DNA from: Paenibacillus harenae DSM 16969
GTDB lineage: Bacteria; Bacillota; Bacilli; Paenibacillales; Paenibacillaceae
DNA length: 64,000 bases
Direction: 5' to 3'
Assembly (NCBI RefSeq): GCF_000422465.1
Contig: NZ_KE383843.1
Location: forward strand, 248,001-312,000
This document shows positions 26,152-35,036 of this stretch, in pieces. The position numbers were made by a program, and so were the translations under genes. The notes beneath the pieces are model-generated. The model saw only the letters and a list, made by a program, of their open reading frames with translations, did no database searches and was not told the DNA's origin. Every line of letters starts with the position of its first letter. Position 1 is the stretch's first letter.

Positions 26152-27219
26152 TTAGTAAATGCCTTCTTCCCCGAATTTTTTGGCCAGCCGATTCGTGATC
26201 AGAACCAAAACGAGTCCGACTACCGACTTAAACATGTCGACCGCCGTGCTGAAGCCGAATTGGCCGCCCAGGATCCCCACCGTGTACACATAGGTGTCGA
26301 ACACCTCCCCGACTTCGCGGTTCAGCGTATTAAGCATCAGATAGATTTGTTCGAAACCGGAATCCAGAAACGATCCCAGCCGCAGAATCAGCAGGATGAT
26401 TATAGTGCTTCGTATCGAAGGCAGCGTAATGTGGTAGAGCTGCCGCCAGCGGTTCGCTCCGTCCATTCGGGCCGCTTCATAAAGCTGGGGATTGACGCCG
26501 GCCAGCGCCGCCATAAAGATAATCGTTCCCCATCCCGTTTCTTTCCAGATGATTTCCAAGGTGACCATCGGCCTAAACCAGCGTGCGCTGTCCAGAAAAT
26601 GCACCTTCTGGAAACCAAGCGACTGCAAGATCTCATTGACGATACCATTCTGAATCGAAAAGAAAAAATAGAAAAAACTCACAACGATAACCCATGAAAG
26701 AAAATGCGGAACGTAAATCAACGAAACGACGACCTTCTTATACACTTCATGCCGGACTTCATTCAGCATTAGCGCAATAATGATAGGCAACGGAAAGAAA
26801 AGAAAAATGTTGTAAGCCGCCAGGATTAAGGTATTTCGCAGCAGCATCCAGAAATCGGGACTCGTGAACAAAGCATGAAAATGAGCGAAGCCTACCCACT
26901 CACTTTTAGCGATTCCTAGAAACGGCATATAATTCTGAAACGCAATGACCAGCCCCCACATCGGAGCATAACGGAAAATCAGAAAATATAGCACACCCGG
27001 CACCAGCATCAGATATAACCAGTAGTCCCTTTTAACTTCCTTCAAGAGCTTGGCCCATACCCCTTCAGACTTCCGGGCGATGCTAAGATGGTGATTATTT
27101 TGCGCTAGGTCTGGCAATGCTTTCAAGAAGATACCTCCCATCACATATTTGTTAACGTTACGGTACTGGAGTGGGGTGACTTCTGTAAATAATCCGCCCA
27201 GCAGTTCTCTTCTGATCAT
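26152..27219 (-). CDS. ABC transporter permease, LplB type
   Basis: Permease of the LplB family; the core starts at KRDYWLYLMLVPGVLYFLIF, with the MAFQNYMPF-like signature VIAFQNYMPFLGIAKSEWVG and an EAA loop NPQLYEAARMDGANRWRQL. The annotated ATG 27219 (GGGGAG upstream) gives 355 residues with an unusually long lead of about 60. A TTG at 27126 with GGGAGG 6 bases upstream gives a lead of normal length and may be the real start. It is the first gene of its operon, 60 bases past a terminator. Confidence 0.88.
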   Translation of the reverse strand: MIRRELLGGLFTEVTPLQYRNVNKYVMGGIFLKALPDLAQNNHHLSIARKSEGVWAKLLKEVKRDYWLYLMLVPGVLYFLIFRYAPMWGLVIAFQNYMPFLGIAKSEWVGFAHFHALFTSPDFWMLLRNTLILAAYNIFLFFPLPIIIALMLNEVRHEVYKKVVVSLIYVPHFLSWVIVVSFFYFFFSIQNGIVNEILQSLGFQKVHFLDSARWFRPMVTLEIIWKETGWGTIIFMAALAGVNPQLYEAARMDGANRWRQLYHITLPSIRSTIIILLILRLGSFLDSGFEQIYLMLNTLNREVGEVFDTYVYTVGILGGQFGFSTAVDMFKSVVGLVLVLITNRLAKKFGEEGIY

Positions 27220-27281
27220 TCCGTCTCCCCTGTTTTAGCGGGTAATCCCCAGCATAGTAACAAAATGATTATCCGGATTAG

Positions 27282-27309
27282 TAAAAAGAATGCGCAGACT
27301 GCGCACACT
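27282..27309 (-). terminator. Rho-independent terminator after the AraC sensor gene
   Basis: On the minus strand AGTGTGCGCA, loop GTC, TGCGCATTCT is followed by TTTTTACT. It lies 38 bases past the stop of the regulator gene and ends its transcript before the permease promoter. The TGCGCA pair could also be part of an operator. Confidence 0.75.
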
Positions 27310-27346
27310 CTGTCGTGAGCCGGCAATCTGCGCTATCATAGGTACA

Positions 27347-29623
27347 TCAATCGTTATGCTTTATCAGATTATCTCGATACTGCTTGGGCGTGATCCCTTC
27401 CATCTTCTTAAAATAGCGAATGAAATTTTGAGAATTGCTGAACCGCAACTTTTCGGCGATCTCCTGAATTTGATCTTCGGTCTCAGCCAGCAGTTTTCTC
27501 GCCATATTCAGCCTATTTTGTGATATATAATCGCTGAAGCTGATCCCCTTTTCTTTTCGGAAAATTTGCCCCAAGTAGTTCGGGTTATAATGAAGACGGG
27601 AAGCGCAGACTTCCAGCGTCAGCTCTGAATCGAATTCATCATGGATGATTTGAATTAGTGTTTTGATGATACTCCTCCGCTGGGATTCACTGCGAGCCAA
27701 CATTTCCTCCAAGAGCGGTTCAACGACATGCTCGTAAATCCAAGCCTCCAATTCTTGAACGGACGTCTGCAGCAATTGATCCAGCTTCTGAAAAATCGGT
27801 ATTTCTTTGATCAAGGATGTATACCTTTCATCCGATTGATGGGAAATCTTGATCAAATCCATCAGTAACAGAAAAACAAACATGGAACAATACCGATAGC
27901 TATAGTGTCCCGAACACATTTCCGCAATGATGTTATGAAGCATACACTTCGATTGCTCCACATCACCGAATTTGATCGCATCGATTAATGCTTTCACCAT
28001 AAATCCAGGGTATTTCACCGTATTGCCCGATTCGTTCGCATCAAAATCCGAAGCATACAGGATGGCTTCCCTGCCGTGAATAAACCTTGATTTTAACGCA
28101 TCCGTCGCCTCGCCATAAGCCGTAGAAGCTTCTGCCGGCTGGTTGAACGGATAGCTGATCCCTATGCTTATATGAAGACGCAGATACTGCTTTACATCCT
28201 CCTGGATCGTACGCGAAAGTAAATATAGCTCCTCTTTAAACGCGTCAACATTTTGATGCGCTGTGCCGAGCAGGACGACCTGCATATGATTGATAATGAC
28301 GGGATTCAGCACTAACAATTCCGCGGCGGTCTCGCCCAGCATATTTTTTAAGGCAAATAATAAAAGATCGCGGTCCTTATCCATATACCCGCTATCCTTT
28401 AAAGTGTCGATCTGCAAGGCGAGCACGCAAAATTGGTTCCAGCCCGCATCATGCCCGAATTTATTTACGATTTCCTGAGGCTTCACTTCACCTTGAAACA
28501 ATTTATAAGCAAAAAAATCATTCAGCTGATTCGTTTGAATATACAATTGGCCCCTAAGTTTCTGGCTGTCCTGAAAAAAAACCTGCATCCGGTTATTAAT
28601 ATAATCCATTTCGTTGCTTTGCGATCGGACATTCCATTTGTCTGCTGAATTCATTGAGACCATATGGTACAACTGTTTGATAGGAGAGTACAGTCTTCGG
28701 GTCCCGTATAAGGAAAGCACGAAAAATACGCCGCTCACGACTAAACCTGTAAAAAAAATAAACAGACCGATAAATCGGGAGCTTTGCGCGGTTTCAAGGG
28801 TCGATACCATCGACAAATAAGTCCATTCGTATTTCTCAGAATGCCGATAAATGAACGAATACTCGGAACCATTGATTCTGGCTAAGAAATTGCCTTGCGG
28901 ATATTGCTTCACTTGCGATTGTAACGTTCGGACAATACGGTTCACGTCTTGATTGCGAAGGGCATACTGCGTGATGTTCCGAATCGCTTTGCCCTGGTCG
29001 TCAATTAGCGTCGTTTGGCCCAAGTCTTTACTCGGTATCAGCTCGCGAAAAATATCACTGCTTGAAATTTTTATTCTCACGATTCTCTGGTACCGGTCAA
29101 AGGCTGATGAAGGTACCTTCAATGTATATTGGAAAAACTCGGAATCCGCTGTTTTACTCCATGTAGAGCCTGAAGCGATTCGCCTAAGCTGAACCATCTC
29201 TTCATCCGTGTATGCCTCGGTTATCGAGAGTGCTCCTCCGTTTTGTAAAACCCATCCTTTTTCCAAATTAACAATTTCCAGACTGTTAATGATCGAGGAA
29301 TGCGAATATAATGAGCTGATCTCCGACACGATGTTGTTAACTTTTACGTAATTGTCATAGCTGATCATCGTGAGGTCTTCGTCCAATACGCCTGTAAAGC
29401 TCGGCAGCCGAGTGAATTGGATGATGGCGCTTTCAACGGTTTGCAATGAATTTTCCAGCTGCAGCTGTGTCTGTTGTAACAGCTGTGCGTTTATTTTATC
29501 GATCTTCTCGTCCAATAAGCGGGAGGTCTTATAATAGGCAATATAACCGAGAAACGAAACGGCAATGATGACCAGAACAGTGTTGAAGGAGAGCAGTTTT
29601 ACGAAGTAACTTTTCCTTCTCAT
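27347..29623 (-). CDS. Membrane-bound AraC-family regulator (YesS-like)
   Basis: A 758-residue one-component regulator. Membrane segment near residues 12-32, an extracytoplasmic sensing domain to about 280, a second membrane segment near 285-305, a cytoplasmic linker region, and a C-terminal AraC helix-turn-helix pair (LTLEVCASRLHYNPNYLGQIF and QIQEIAEKLRFSNSQNFIRYF, final 100 residues). The start at 29623 (MRRKSYF) follows GGAGGG by 6 bases. It senses a sugar or a loaded binding protein outside and acts directly on DNA. It is placed immediately upstream of the importer and GH95-like operon, its likely target. An unrelated-sequence protein with the same design is at 43166-45409. Confidence 0.9.
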   Translation of the reverse strand: MRRKSYFVKLLSFNTVLVIIAVSFLGYIAYYKTSRLLDEKIDKINAQLLQQTQLQLENSLQTVESAIIQFTRLPSFTGVLDEDLTMISYDNYVKVNNIVSEISSLYSHSSIINSLEIVNLEKGWVLQNGGALSITEAYTDEEMVQLRRIASGSTWSKTADSEFFQYTLKVPSSAFDRYQRIVRIKISSSDIFRELIPSKDLGQTTLIDDQGKAIRNITQYALRNQDVNRIVRTLQSQVKQYPQGNFLARINGSEYSFIYRHSEKYEWTYLSMVSTLETAQSSRFIGLFIFFTGLVVSGVFFVLSLYGTRRLYSPIKQLYHMVSMNSADKWNVRSQSNEMDYINNRMQVFFQDSQKLRGQLYIQTNQLNDFFAYKLFQGEVKPQEIVNKFGHDAGWNQFCVLALQIDTLKDSGYMDKDRDLLLFALKNMLGETAAELLVLNPVIINHMQVVLLGTAHQNVDAFKEELYLLSRTIQEDVKQYLRLHISIGISYPFNQPAEASTAYGEATDALKSRFIHGREAILYASDFDANESGNTVKYPGFMVKALIDAIKFGDVEQSKCMLHNIIAEMCSGHYSYRYCSMFVFLLLMDLIKISHQSDERYTSLIKEIPIFQKLDQLLQTSVQELEAWIYEHVVEPLLEEMLARSESQRRSIIKTLIQIIHDEFDSELTLEVCASRLHYNPNYLGQIFRKEKGISFSDYISQNRLNMARKLLAETEDQIQEIAEKLRFSNSQNFIRYFKKMEGITPKQYRDNLIKHND

Positions 29624-29675
29624 AATCATCCCTCCATTCGAAATAAAACTAAGAAAAATGGCCGGCTGAAAAGCA

Positions 29676-29706
29676 TAAAAAACCGCTATTTTAAGCGGTT
29701 TTTTAT
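29676..29706 (-). terminator. Bidirectional rho-independent terminator
   Basis: AAAAAACCGCTATTTTAAGCGGTTTTTT: a 7-8 base stem with A and T tracts on both sides. It ends the GH36 transcript (stop at 29772) on the minus strand and shields the regulator gene at 29623. Confidence 0.9.
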
Positions 29707-29771
29707 TCCTCCAATAGCTTGCAGGATCTCATATGAATTAACTCTCTCACTGACATAACGATCTTACGATC

Positions 29772-31568
29772 TTACTTATTCGCTTCGGTTTTGAAGTAAA
29801 GCACTTTGGCGCAATGCGCATCCAGGCATCTCAGTTGAACCTTATCCGTGTATACCCCGATTTCCTCATCCGTCCAAAAATCATAAAGGAGATGACTCCC
29901 CTCCAACACGAATTCGAAGTCCTTCGGTTCATTATCAAAGTTAAACACACAGATCGCCTGCCGGTTCCCCAAATCGATTCGCCCGATGATGTAGTTATTA
30001 TCGTCGAAACAGGCCGCTTTGCCCGTCGGAGGAAGGAGCTTTCTTAACACATTAATATTGTTCTCCGACATGGAAGGGATCAAGTCGCCGCTAACAATCA
30101 TACCGCCGGACGCTAAAATAACCGCTTTATGGAATTCAAGCTCCTGGTCAGAGATGACCGAGGTTGCACCTGCAATTTCCCCGCTTATCGTCCGGGATTT
30201 GAAGGTCACTCTCTCGAGTACGATGACGTCCGGGTCGTTGTACCACAGGGTGTCGTTTTGCCAGTTGCGACGGAACTGCTCCTTCGCATTGCCGCTCACA
30301 TGTTTCCAGTCCCGTGCTATATCATTAGTAATCCGGTTGCCGTGAACAAGACCAAGCAGCGGCCAGAATGGCGCGTTACAGCCGAGAATAAAGCTGTCAT
30401 GCCCGACTTCGTCGACAATGGCCTTTATACCGCGACGGAATGCCTCGATGCGGGTTGCGTTTTTATCATAACGCTTCCCCGGCAGCCCGCCGTACTGCAA
30501 GAAATCCATTTTGAAATAACGCCAGCCCCAATCGTCGTGCATCGTCTTGACGGAGGAACGCAAATAGTTCAGCGCTTCAGGATGTGTCGTATCCAGCATA
30601 TACCATTGTTTGTCTGGCGATTTCTTTTTTTGTCCGATTCCGTTATTCGGTTTTCCCTCTTCGTCTTGGACCAGCCAATCCGGGTGCTCCTGAAGCAATA
30701 CAGAACCGGGTTCAACGATGAACGGTGAAATATAACCGGCGGCTTCCATCCCGTTTGCGCGGATGCCGTCGCTGATCGTTTTGACATCGGTTCCGAGCGT
30801 TGGATTTGGAATTAAGAAATCGCCGTCGGCTGCAGCATATCCACCGTCAATTTGAATCCGTCGCAGCTCAGGGATACGCTGCTTCATCGCCCGCGCATTG
30901 TCGTAGAACCCTTCCGCTGTCATCGGACGCAGACAATAGTAGGAGCACCAGCCGGTCGGAATTTCCGGATAATGAAGGCGTGGATGATTCCGGTTCAGAT
31001 GCCCGGCCAAATCCTCCAGCAGAAGGTTATGATCGGGACCGGAGGAAAATACGAATTCCTCCAAATCCCACGAACCGCCTGCTTCCAACGTCAAGTCTTC
31101 CATGTCCATAATCACTTCCATGTAAGAGCCTCTGAACCGAAACTCACCGGAGAACCGGTGACAAGACATGAAAGCCAGAAGCTGATGCCCCAGCTGCTCG
31201 GGTGACAGAAGCAACAAATTGTATACGGTCCATAAGTTCTTATGAAACGGCGTCCTTGGCAAACGGAAGAAATCCCAATCGGTTCCATAAGCCCCAATAG
31301 GAAAGGGAGACGTGAGCGTTCCCCCATATTGGGTTAGCATCTGATAGCCTTCTCCGTAGAAGGGAGTGTCGGGACTGTATGGTGTATTACCGGCGAACAG
31401 CACCACCTCTTTCAATTGCTTCGGCCGGTCGGAGCGGTTCACCACTCTTGCTTGTAGCAGATGATCCGTCCACGATTTTTCAACAACCAATTCATTTTCT
31501 GAAGCTGTCGTATAGTCTGAAAGTCTAACACATGAACCGAGTTTCTTTAGTTCGTCTAATGTCAACAT
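29772..31568 (-). CDS. Alpha-galactosidase, GH36 type
   Basis: Retaining alpha-galactosidase-like enzyme of 598 residues. An N-terminal beta domain is followed by a TIM barrel: PTGWCSYYCL near 205, nucleophile Asp355 in WRYFKMDFLQYGG, and acid/base Asp416 in NRITNDIARDW. A C-terminal beta domain ends the protein. The start at 31568 (MLTLDELKKL) has GGGAGG 5 bases upstream; a longer frame to 31634 lacks support. No signal peptide. It is the last gene of a three-gene leftward set with an oxidoreductase and a cupin. It would release galactose from raffinose-type or galactan side-chain oligosaccharides. Confidence 0.9.
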   Translation of the reverse strand: MLTLDELKKLGSCVRLSDYTTASENELVVEKSWTDHLLQARVVNRSDRPKQLKEVVLFAGNTPYSPDTPFYGEGYQMLTQYGGTLTSPFPIGAYGTDWDFFRLPRTPFHKNLWTVYNLLLLSPEQLGHQLLAFMSCHRFSGEFRFRGSYMEVIMDMEDLTLEAGGSWDLEEFVFSSGPDHNLLLEDLAGHLNRNHPRLHYPEIPTGWCSYYCLRPMTAEGFYDNARAMKQRIPELRRIQIDGGYAAADGDFLIPNPTLGTDVKTISDGIRANGMEAAGYISPFIVEPGSVLLQEHPDWLVQDEEGKPNNGIGQKKKSPDKQWYMLDTTHPEALNYLRSSVKTMHDDWGWRYFKMDFLQYGGLPGKRYDKNATRIEAFRRGIKAIVDEVGHDSFILGCNAPFWPLLGLVHGNRITNDIARDWKHVSGNAKEQFRRNWQNDTLWYNDPDVIVLERVTFKSRTISGEIAGATSVISDQELEFHKAVILASGGMIVSGDLIPSMSENNINVLRKLLPPTGKAACFDDNNYIIGRIDLGNRQAICVFNFDNEPKDFEFVLEGSHLLYDFWTDEEIGVYTDKVQLRCLDAHCAKVLYFKTEANK

Positions 31569-31654
31569 GTTGACCTCCCTGGTACCCGCTTCATTTTTCG
31601 CTTTGTTCTCATTCTTGATTTCAGAGATGGACAAAGCTAGAACTCAAGTTGTTG

Positions 31655-32635
31655 TTACGTCACTCTCAACGCTTCTTCGACGGTAAGCATTATGCCTTTT
31701 CTCGACGAAACGGCTGCGGCATGCACCAAGCTTTGCGACTTCAGATAATCCCTTCCGCTTGGTCTTGGCTCACGCCGTTCCTTCAACGCAGCCAGAAATT
31801 CATCGAGCGACAACATGTCTCCTACTCCGTCGAAAGTATACACTTTATCGGATATCCCATCCCGCATAAGCGTAACGCGGTTGCTTGTTATCGTAATCGC
31901 ACCTTCCGAACCTTCGAAACGCCAATCTCCATACCATTCGGTCTGTTTCCCCTTGGCCATCATGTTGCCGTGATAATCTACGACGGTTCCGCATTCAAGC
32001 TCCATCCAAGCGCATAGGTGAATCGTTGTCGTCTCCGACCAGCTTCCGGGCGGGTTGCTATTCATGGCGATCACTTTCACCGCTTCCTGACCGGTAAAAT
32101 AACGGATCATATCGAAATGATGTATCGTGACATCTTCCAGCAGTCCGTTTGCCATTCGTCCGAAATAAGGAACGGGTACGACATGATAGCGGTCGAATTC
32201 GATATGCACCGATGACAATGATCCGATAGCGCCGTTGTCCAATAACTCCTTCGCCTTCAGCACTGGGGCGAAAAAACGGTAATTCTCAGAGATCATGAAC
32301 GGGATGTTTCTCCTTTCAGCCTGTTCAACAATATATTGCGCATCCGTAATATCGTTCGAAATCGGCTTCTCGCAAAGCACAGGGAGGCCGTGCTTAAACG
32401 CAATCTCGTTAATCGCCGTGTGAACGTGAGGAGGCGTAACGTTAATGACGAAATTAGGACTCTCACGATTAATGGCATCTTCCAGAGAAGTATAAAACGG
32501 GGTTTCCGGATCAATCGTTTCCCGCAGCTGAACGTTCGCTTCAACTACGCATACGCTCTTCACGCCTGCATGAGCACTCAGTCTCTTGTACCACCCTGAA
32601 CCGAAATTTCCTAAACCGACCAATACCGCCTTCAT
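31655..32635 (-). CDS. Gfo/Idh/MocA-family oxidoreductase
   Basis: A 326-residue NAD(P)-dependent dehydrogenase-like protein. Rossmann motif VGLGNFGSGW, then NVTPPHVHTA, the PVLCEKPIS catalytic-Lys motif, and VTIHHFDMIRYFTG. The start at 32635 follows GAGGAGG. It lies between cupin and GH36 genes in one transcription unit, suggesting conversion of a galactoside or its product inside the cell. Confidence 0.9.
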   Translation of the reverse strand: MKAVLVGLGNFGSGWYKRLSAHAGVKSVCVVEANVQLRETIDPETPFYTSLEDAINRESPNFVINVTPPHVHTAINEIAFKHGLPVLCEKPISNDITDAQYIVEQAERRNIPFMISENYRFFAPVLKAKELLDNGAIGSLSSVHIEFDRYHVVPVPYFGRMANGLLEDVTIHHFDMIRYFTGQEAVKVIAMNSNPPGSWSETTTIHLCAWMELECGTVVDYHGNMMAKGKQTEWYGDWRFEGSEGAITITSNRVTLMRDGISDKVYTFDGVGDMLSLDEFLAALKERREPRPSGRDYLKSQSLVHAAAVSSRKGIMLTVEEALRVT

Positions 32636-32660
32636 GTTGGACCTCCTCTTTGTCTAACCG

Positions 32661-33023
32661 TTAGATTTGATTTTTGTTTCGGGACGGCCCGGCATGGCAC
32701 CAGACGACAACAATAGGATCATCCATGCTGGATTTTAGGTGATGATCCTCTCCCGGCTCGATAATAACGACGTCACCCGTCTTTACGGGGTAATTGTGCA
32801 CCTTGTTGATTTCAACCTCGCCTTTGCCTTGAAGGATAAGGAAAGCTTCGCAATCTTCGTGCACGTGATAGTCGATGCCACCCGGACCGTCGTTCGTATG
32901 AGCGCGTGCGCCAGGCTTCTCGAAGGCAAGTCCGCCGTAGGTGAGGTACTCCCCCGGCATAATATTTTTCAGAATATGTCCTTCCGTAACATCTGCCATC
33001 TGATTGAAACGATAAGTTCTCAT
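32661..33023 (-). CDS. Small cupin-domain protein
   Basis: A 120-residue single cupin. Metal-ligand pattern HTNDGPGGIDYHVHEDCEAF (His, His, Glu) and the second motif VVIIEPGEDHHLKSS with its His. The start at 33023 follows GGGAGGGG. It is the first gene of the set with the oxidoreductase and GH36 genes and divergent from an AraC regulator. Such small cupins may be sugar isomerases or sensors; function not known. Confidence 0.85.
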   Translation of the reverse strand: MRTYRFNQMADVTEGHILKNIMPGEYLTYGGLAFEKPGARAHTNDGPGGIDYHVHEDCEAFLILQGKGEVEINKVHNYPVKTGDVVIIEPGEDHHLKSSMDDPIVVVWCHAGPSRNKNQI

Positions 33024-33127
33024 TAGAAACCCCTCCCATGTTATTGCTTAAATTCTTGACAAACCGCGAAAGAAATGCAATCATTCAACTTATGAAAAAT
33101 CGACAAATAAGTAACGAGGTGAAGCTT

Positions 33128-33868
33128 ATGGATATCGCATCCTTGCATTTCGGTCAGCACCGCGTTCCGGAATGGAGATGGAATGTACCCGCCGGGGGTC
33201 ATCCCGGGTTTACCTTATGGAGCGTATGGGGCGGAACCGGTCATATCATGCTTGGCAAGAACGGTTACAAATTAAGTGTAGGCGATGTATTCCTTATTAA
33301 TTACAAGAAAGAGGTCAATGCCTATCAAAAAGATCTTGCCATTCTTGATGTTCGCTATATTGATTTTACATTGCGAAATCCGGAAATTTTGCGTGACTTG
33401 CCTGAGCATCGGCATTTTGACCAATATCATTTTGTACTTGAGCTCTTCAATCGCTTTCGACTAGCGAAAGAAAGCAATCATTCGGCACAAATGGAAATAT
33501 GGCTGCAGGCCCTTATTGCGGAATATCAGAATAAACCGCCAACACCCGCAAGTGCTTACTCGACAAAAATTGAAGAGCTGTGCCGCATGTTTCAACAACA
33601 TCCCCAAAAGCAATATGACATCAGCGAACTTGCCCACAGTTTCTCTCTTACGCCGGATCACTTTATCCGAATCTTTAAACAGGAACGCGGCGTTACGCCC
33701 TACGCCTATCTGCAGCGCTGCAGACTGGAGACTGCCAAAACACTTTTGCGGATGTCCACCCTCAGTATCACGGATATCGCGAGCCATTGCGGCTTTTCTG
33801 ATATTTACAACTTTTCTCGTTTTTTCCAATCCAAAACAGGATGTTCTCCCAGAAAATTCCGCAATTGA
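33128..33868 (+). CDS. AraC-family transcriptional regulator
   Basis: About 246 residues with an N-terminal cupin-like sensor (GHIMLGKNGYKLSVGDVFLI) and a C-terminal AraC domain (YDISELAHSFSLTPDHFIRIF and SITDIASHCGFSDIYNFSRFF). ATG 33128 is chosen for GAGGTG upstream; in-frame ATGs at 33092 and 33038 have no clear site. It is divergent from the cupin operon over about 100 bases, the likely control region. A TTGACA at 33056-33061 may be its -35. Its stop is one base from the end of the convergent broken oxidoreductase gene. Confidence 0.88.
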   Translation: MDIASLHFGQHRVPEWRWNVPAGGHPGFTLWSVWGGTGHIMLGKNGYKLSVGDVFLINYKKEVNAYQKDLAILDVRYIDFTLRNPEILRDLPEHRHFDQYHFVLELFNRFRLAKESNHSAQMEIWLQALIAEYQNKPPTPASAYSTKIEELCRMFQQHPQKQYDISELAHSFSLTPDHFIRIFKQERGVTPYAYLQRCRLETAKTLLRMSTLSITDIASHCGFSDIYNFSRFFQSKTGCSPRKFRN

Positions 33869-33869
33869 A

Positions 33870-34916
33870 TCAGACTTTTATCGGAGTGCCCTTTTCGGCG
33901 CTCAAGTAAACCAATTCCAGCATTTGAGTAATCTTCAGTCCTTGCTACGGCGTACAAGGTACTTCCTCATCCCGAAGAATCGCATCCAGAAAGGCTTGTC
34001 GAATGTTCGGCTGCTTTACATCTACAATTTTCTCTACAGGCATCTCGCGAAGCTCTCCGTCGGTTTCCAAAAACACTTTATGGGATGCAGCGTTATCGAC
34101 GCCGATTACTTTATGCAGGACAGCCCACCCTTTGGATCCATAATCCGCGTTGTAATGACTTCGTTCTCACGGTTGCCCGCCCAGGAGGCTTCCAATTCAA
34201 GCATAAGCCCGTTTTTCATAAGAAACATGGCTACGCCCATGTCTTCAAGCTCGAAATTCTGAATGCCTCTGCGCATGGCCTCGTCCTTGGAAAACTTGCA
34301 GAACGTGTTCCCAAAACCCAATCCGGCTCCGGAAATCCACAAAACCACATCGCACGGTCCAGCACATGAACGCCTAAATCGATCATTGCTCCGCCACCGC
34401 ATGTTTCTTTTCCGGTTGAAAGCGGATACCACCACGGCACACCTCGTCTGGTTGCCATATTGTCCGTACATAATAGATTTCCCCGAGCATGCCTTCGTCG
34501 ATTACCGATTTTAACGCTTGGCATTCAGGTTGAAACCGCTGATTGAAGTTGATCATCAATTTCTTGTTATGCGTCCGGGCAGCATCAAGCATTTCTCTCG
34601 CCTCTGCGGTATTTCTAGCCATAGGCTTCTCGCACAGCACATGCACCCCCGTTTCGATAGCACGAATGGCTAGCGGCATATGCATATGATTGGGAACGGC
34701 AAGGCTGATTGCATCCAGCTCTTCCTCTTTCAGCATTTTGTTGAAATCCGTATAGGTTTTGGAGATTTTATATTGATCGCTTACTTCGCTCAATCTCGAT
34801 TCGTTCACGTCGCACAAAACAATTTCTTTAACCGAATCGCTATTGGCGTAGTCTTTGGTATGGCTTGCGCCTACAGTCAACCCGACAACGCCTACTATAA
34901 GATTTCTGCCGCTCAT
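33870..34916 (-). pseudogene. Gfo/Idh/MocA oxidoreductase, multiply frameshifted
   Basis: Start at 34916 (MSGRNLIVGVVG) with GGGAGGAG. The Rossmann start, AVPNHMHMPLA and GVHVLCEKPMA are intact, then the coding potential jumps frame at about 34450 (after TIWQPDEVCRG to WWYPLSTGKETCGGGAM), again near 34290 (to FSKDEAMRRGIQNFELEDMG), and again near 34115 (to VIGVDNAASHKVFLETDGE). An in-frame TAG follows (VPCTP-stop-QGLKI) before the natural end at 33870-33872. At least three frameshifts and one nonsense codon exclude a simple read error. The intact gene would be about 345 residues and belonged to the GH97/GH95-like operon. Confidence 0.9.
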
Positions 34917-35036
34917 GCTTCTCCTCCCGTTACCCATCAATGGATTAATCATATGCTTGTCGAGCTGGAATGTACATGTCAAAATACGATTTTGATTTGT
35001 GGAAAATCGATATGATGTGCAGTCCGTCTTTTGGAT

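Noticed and set aside
20126..34916. Oxidoreductase genes as a scyllo-inositol pathway
   Set aside because: No iolB, C, D or G-type neighbours are present; the genes sit with glycosidases and importers, so only a general sugar dehydrogenase role is supported.
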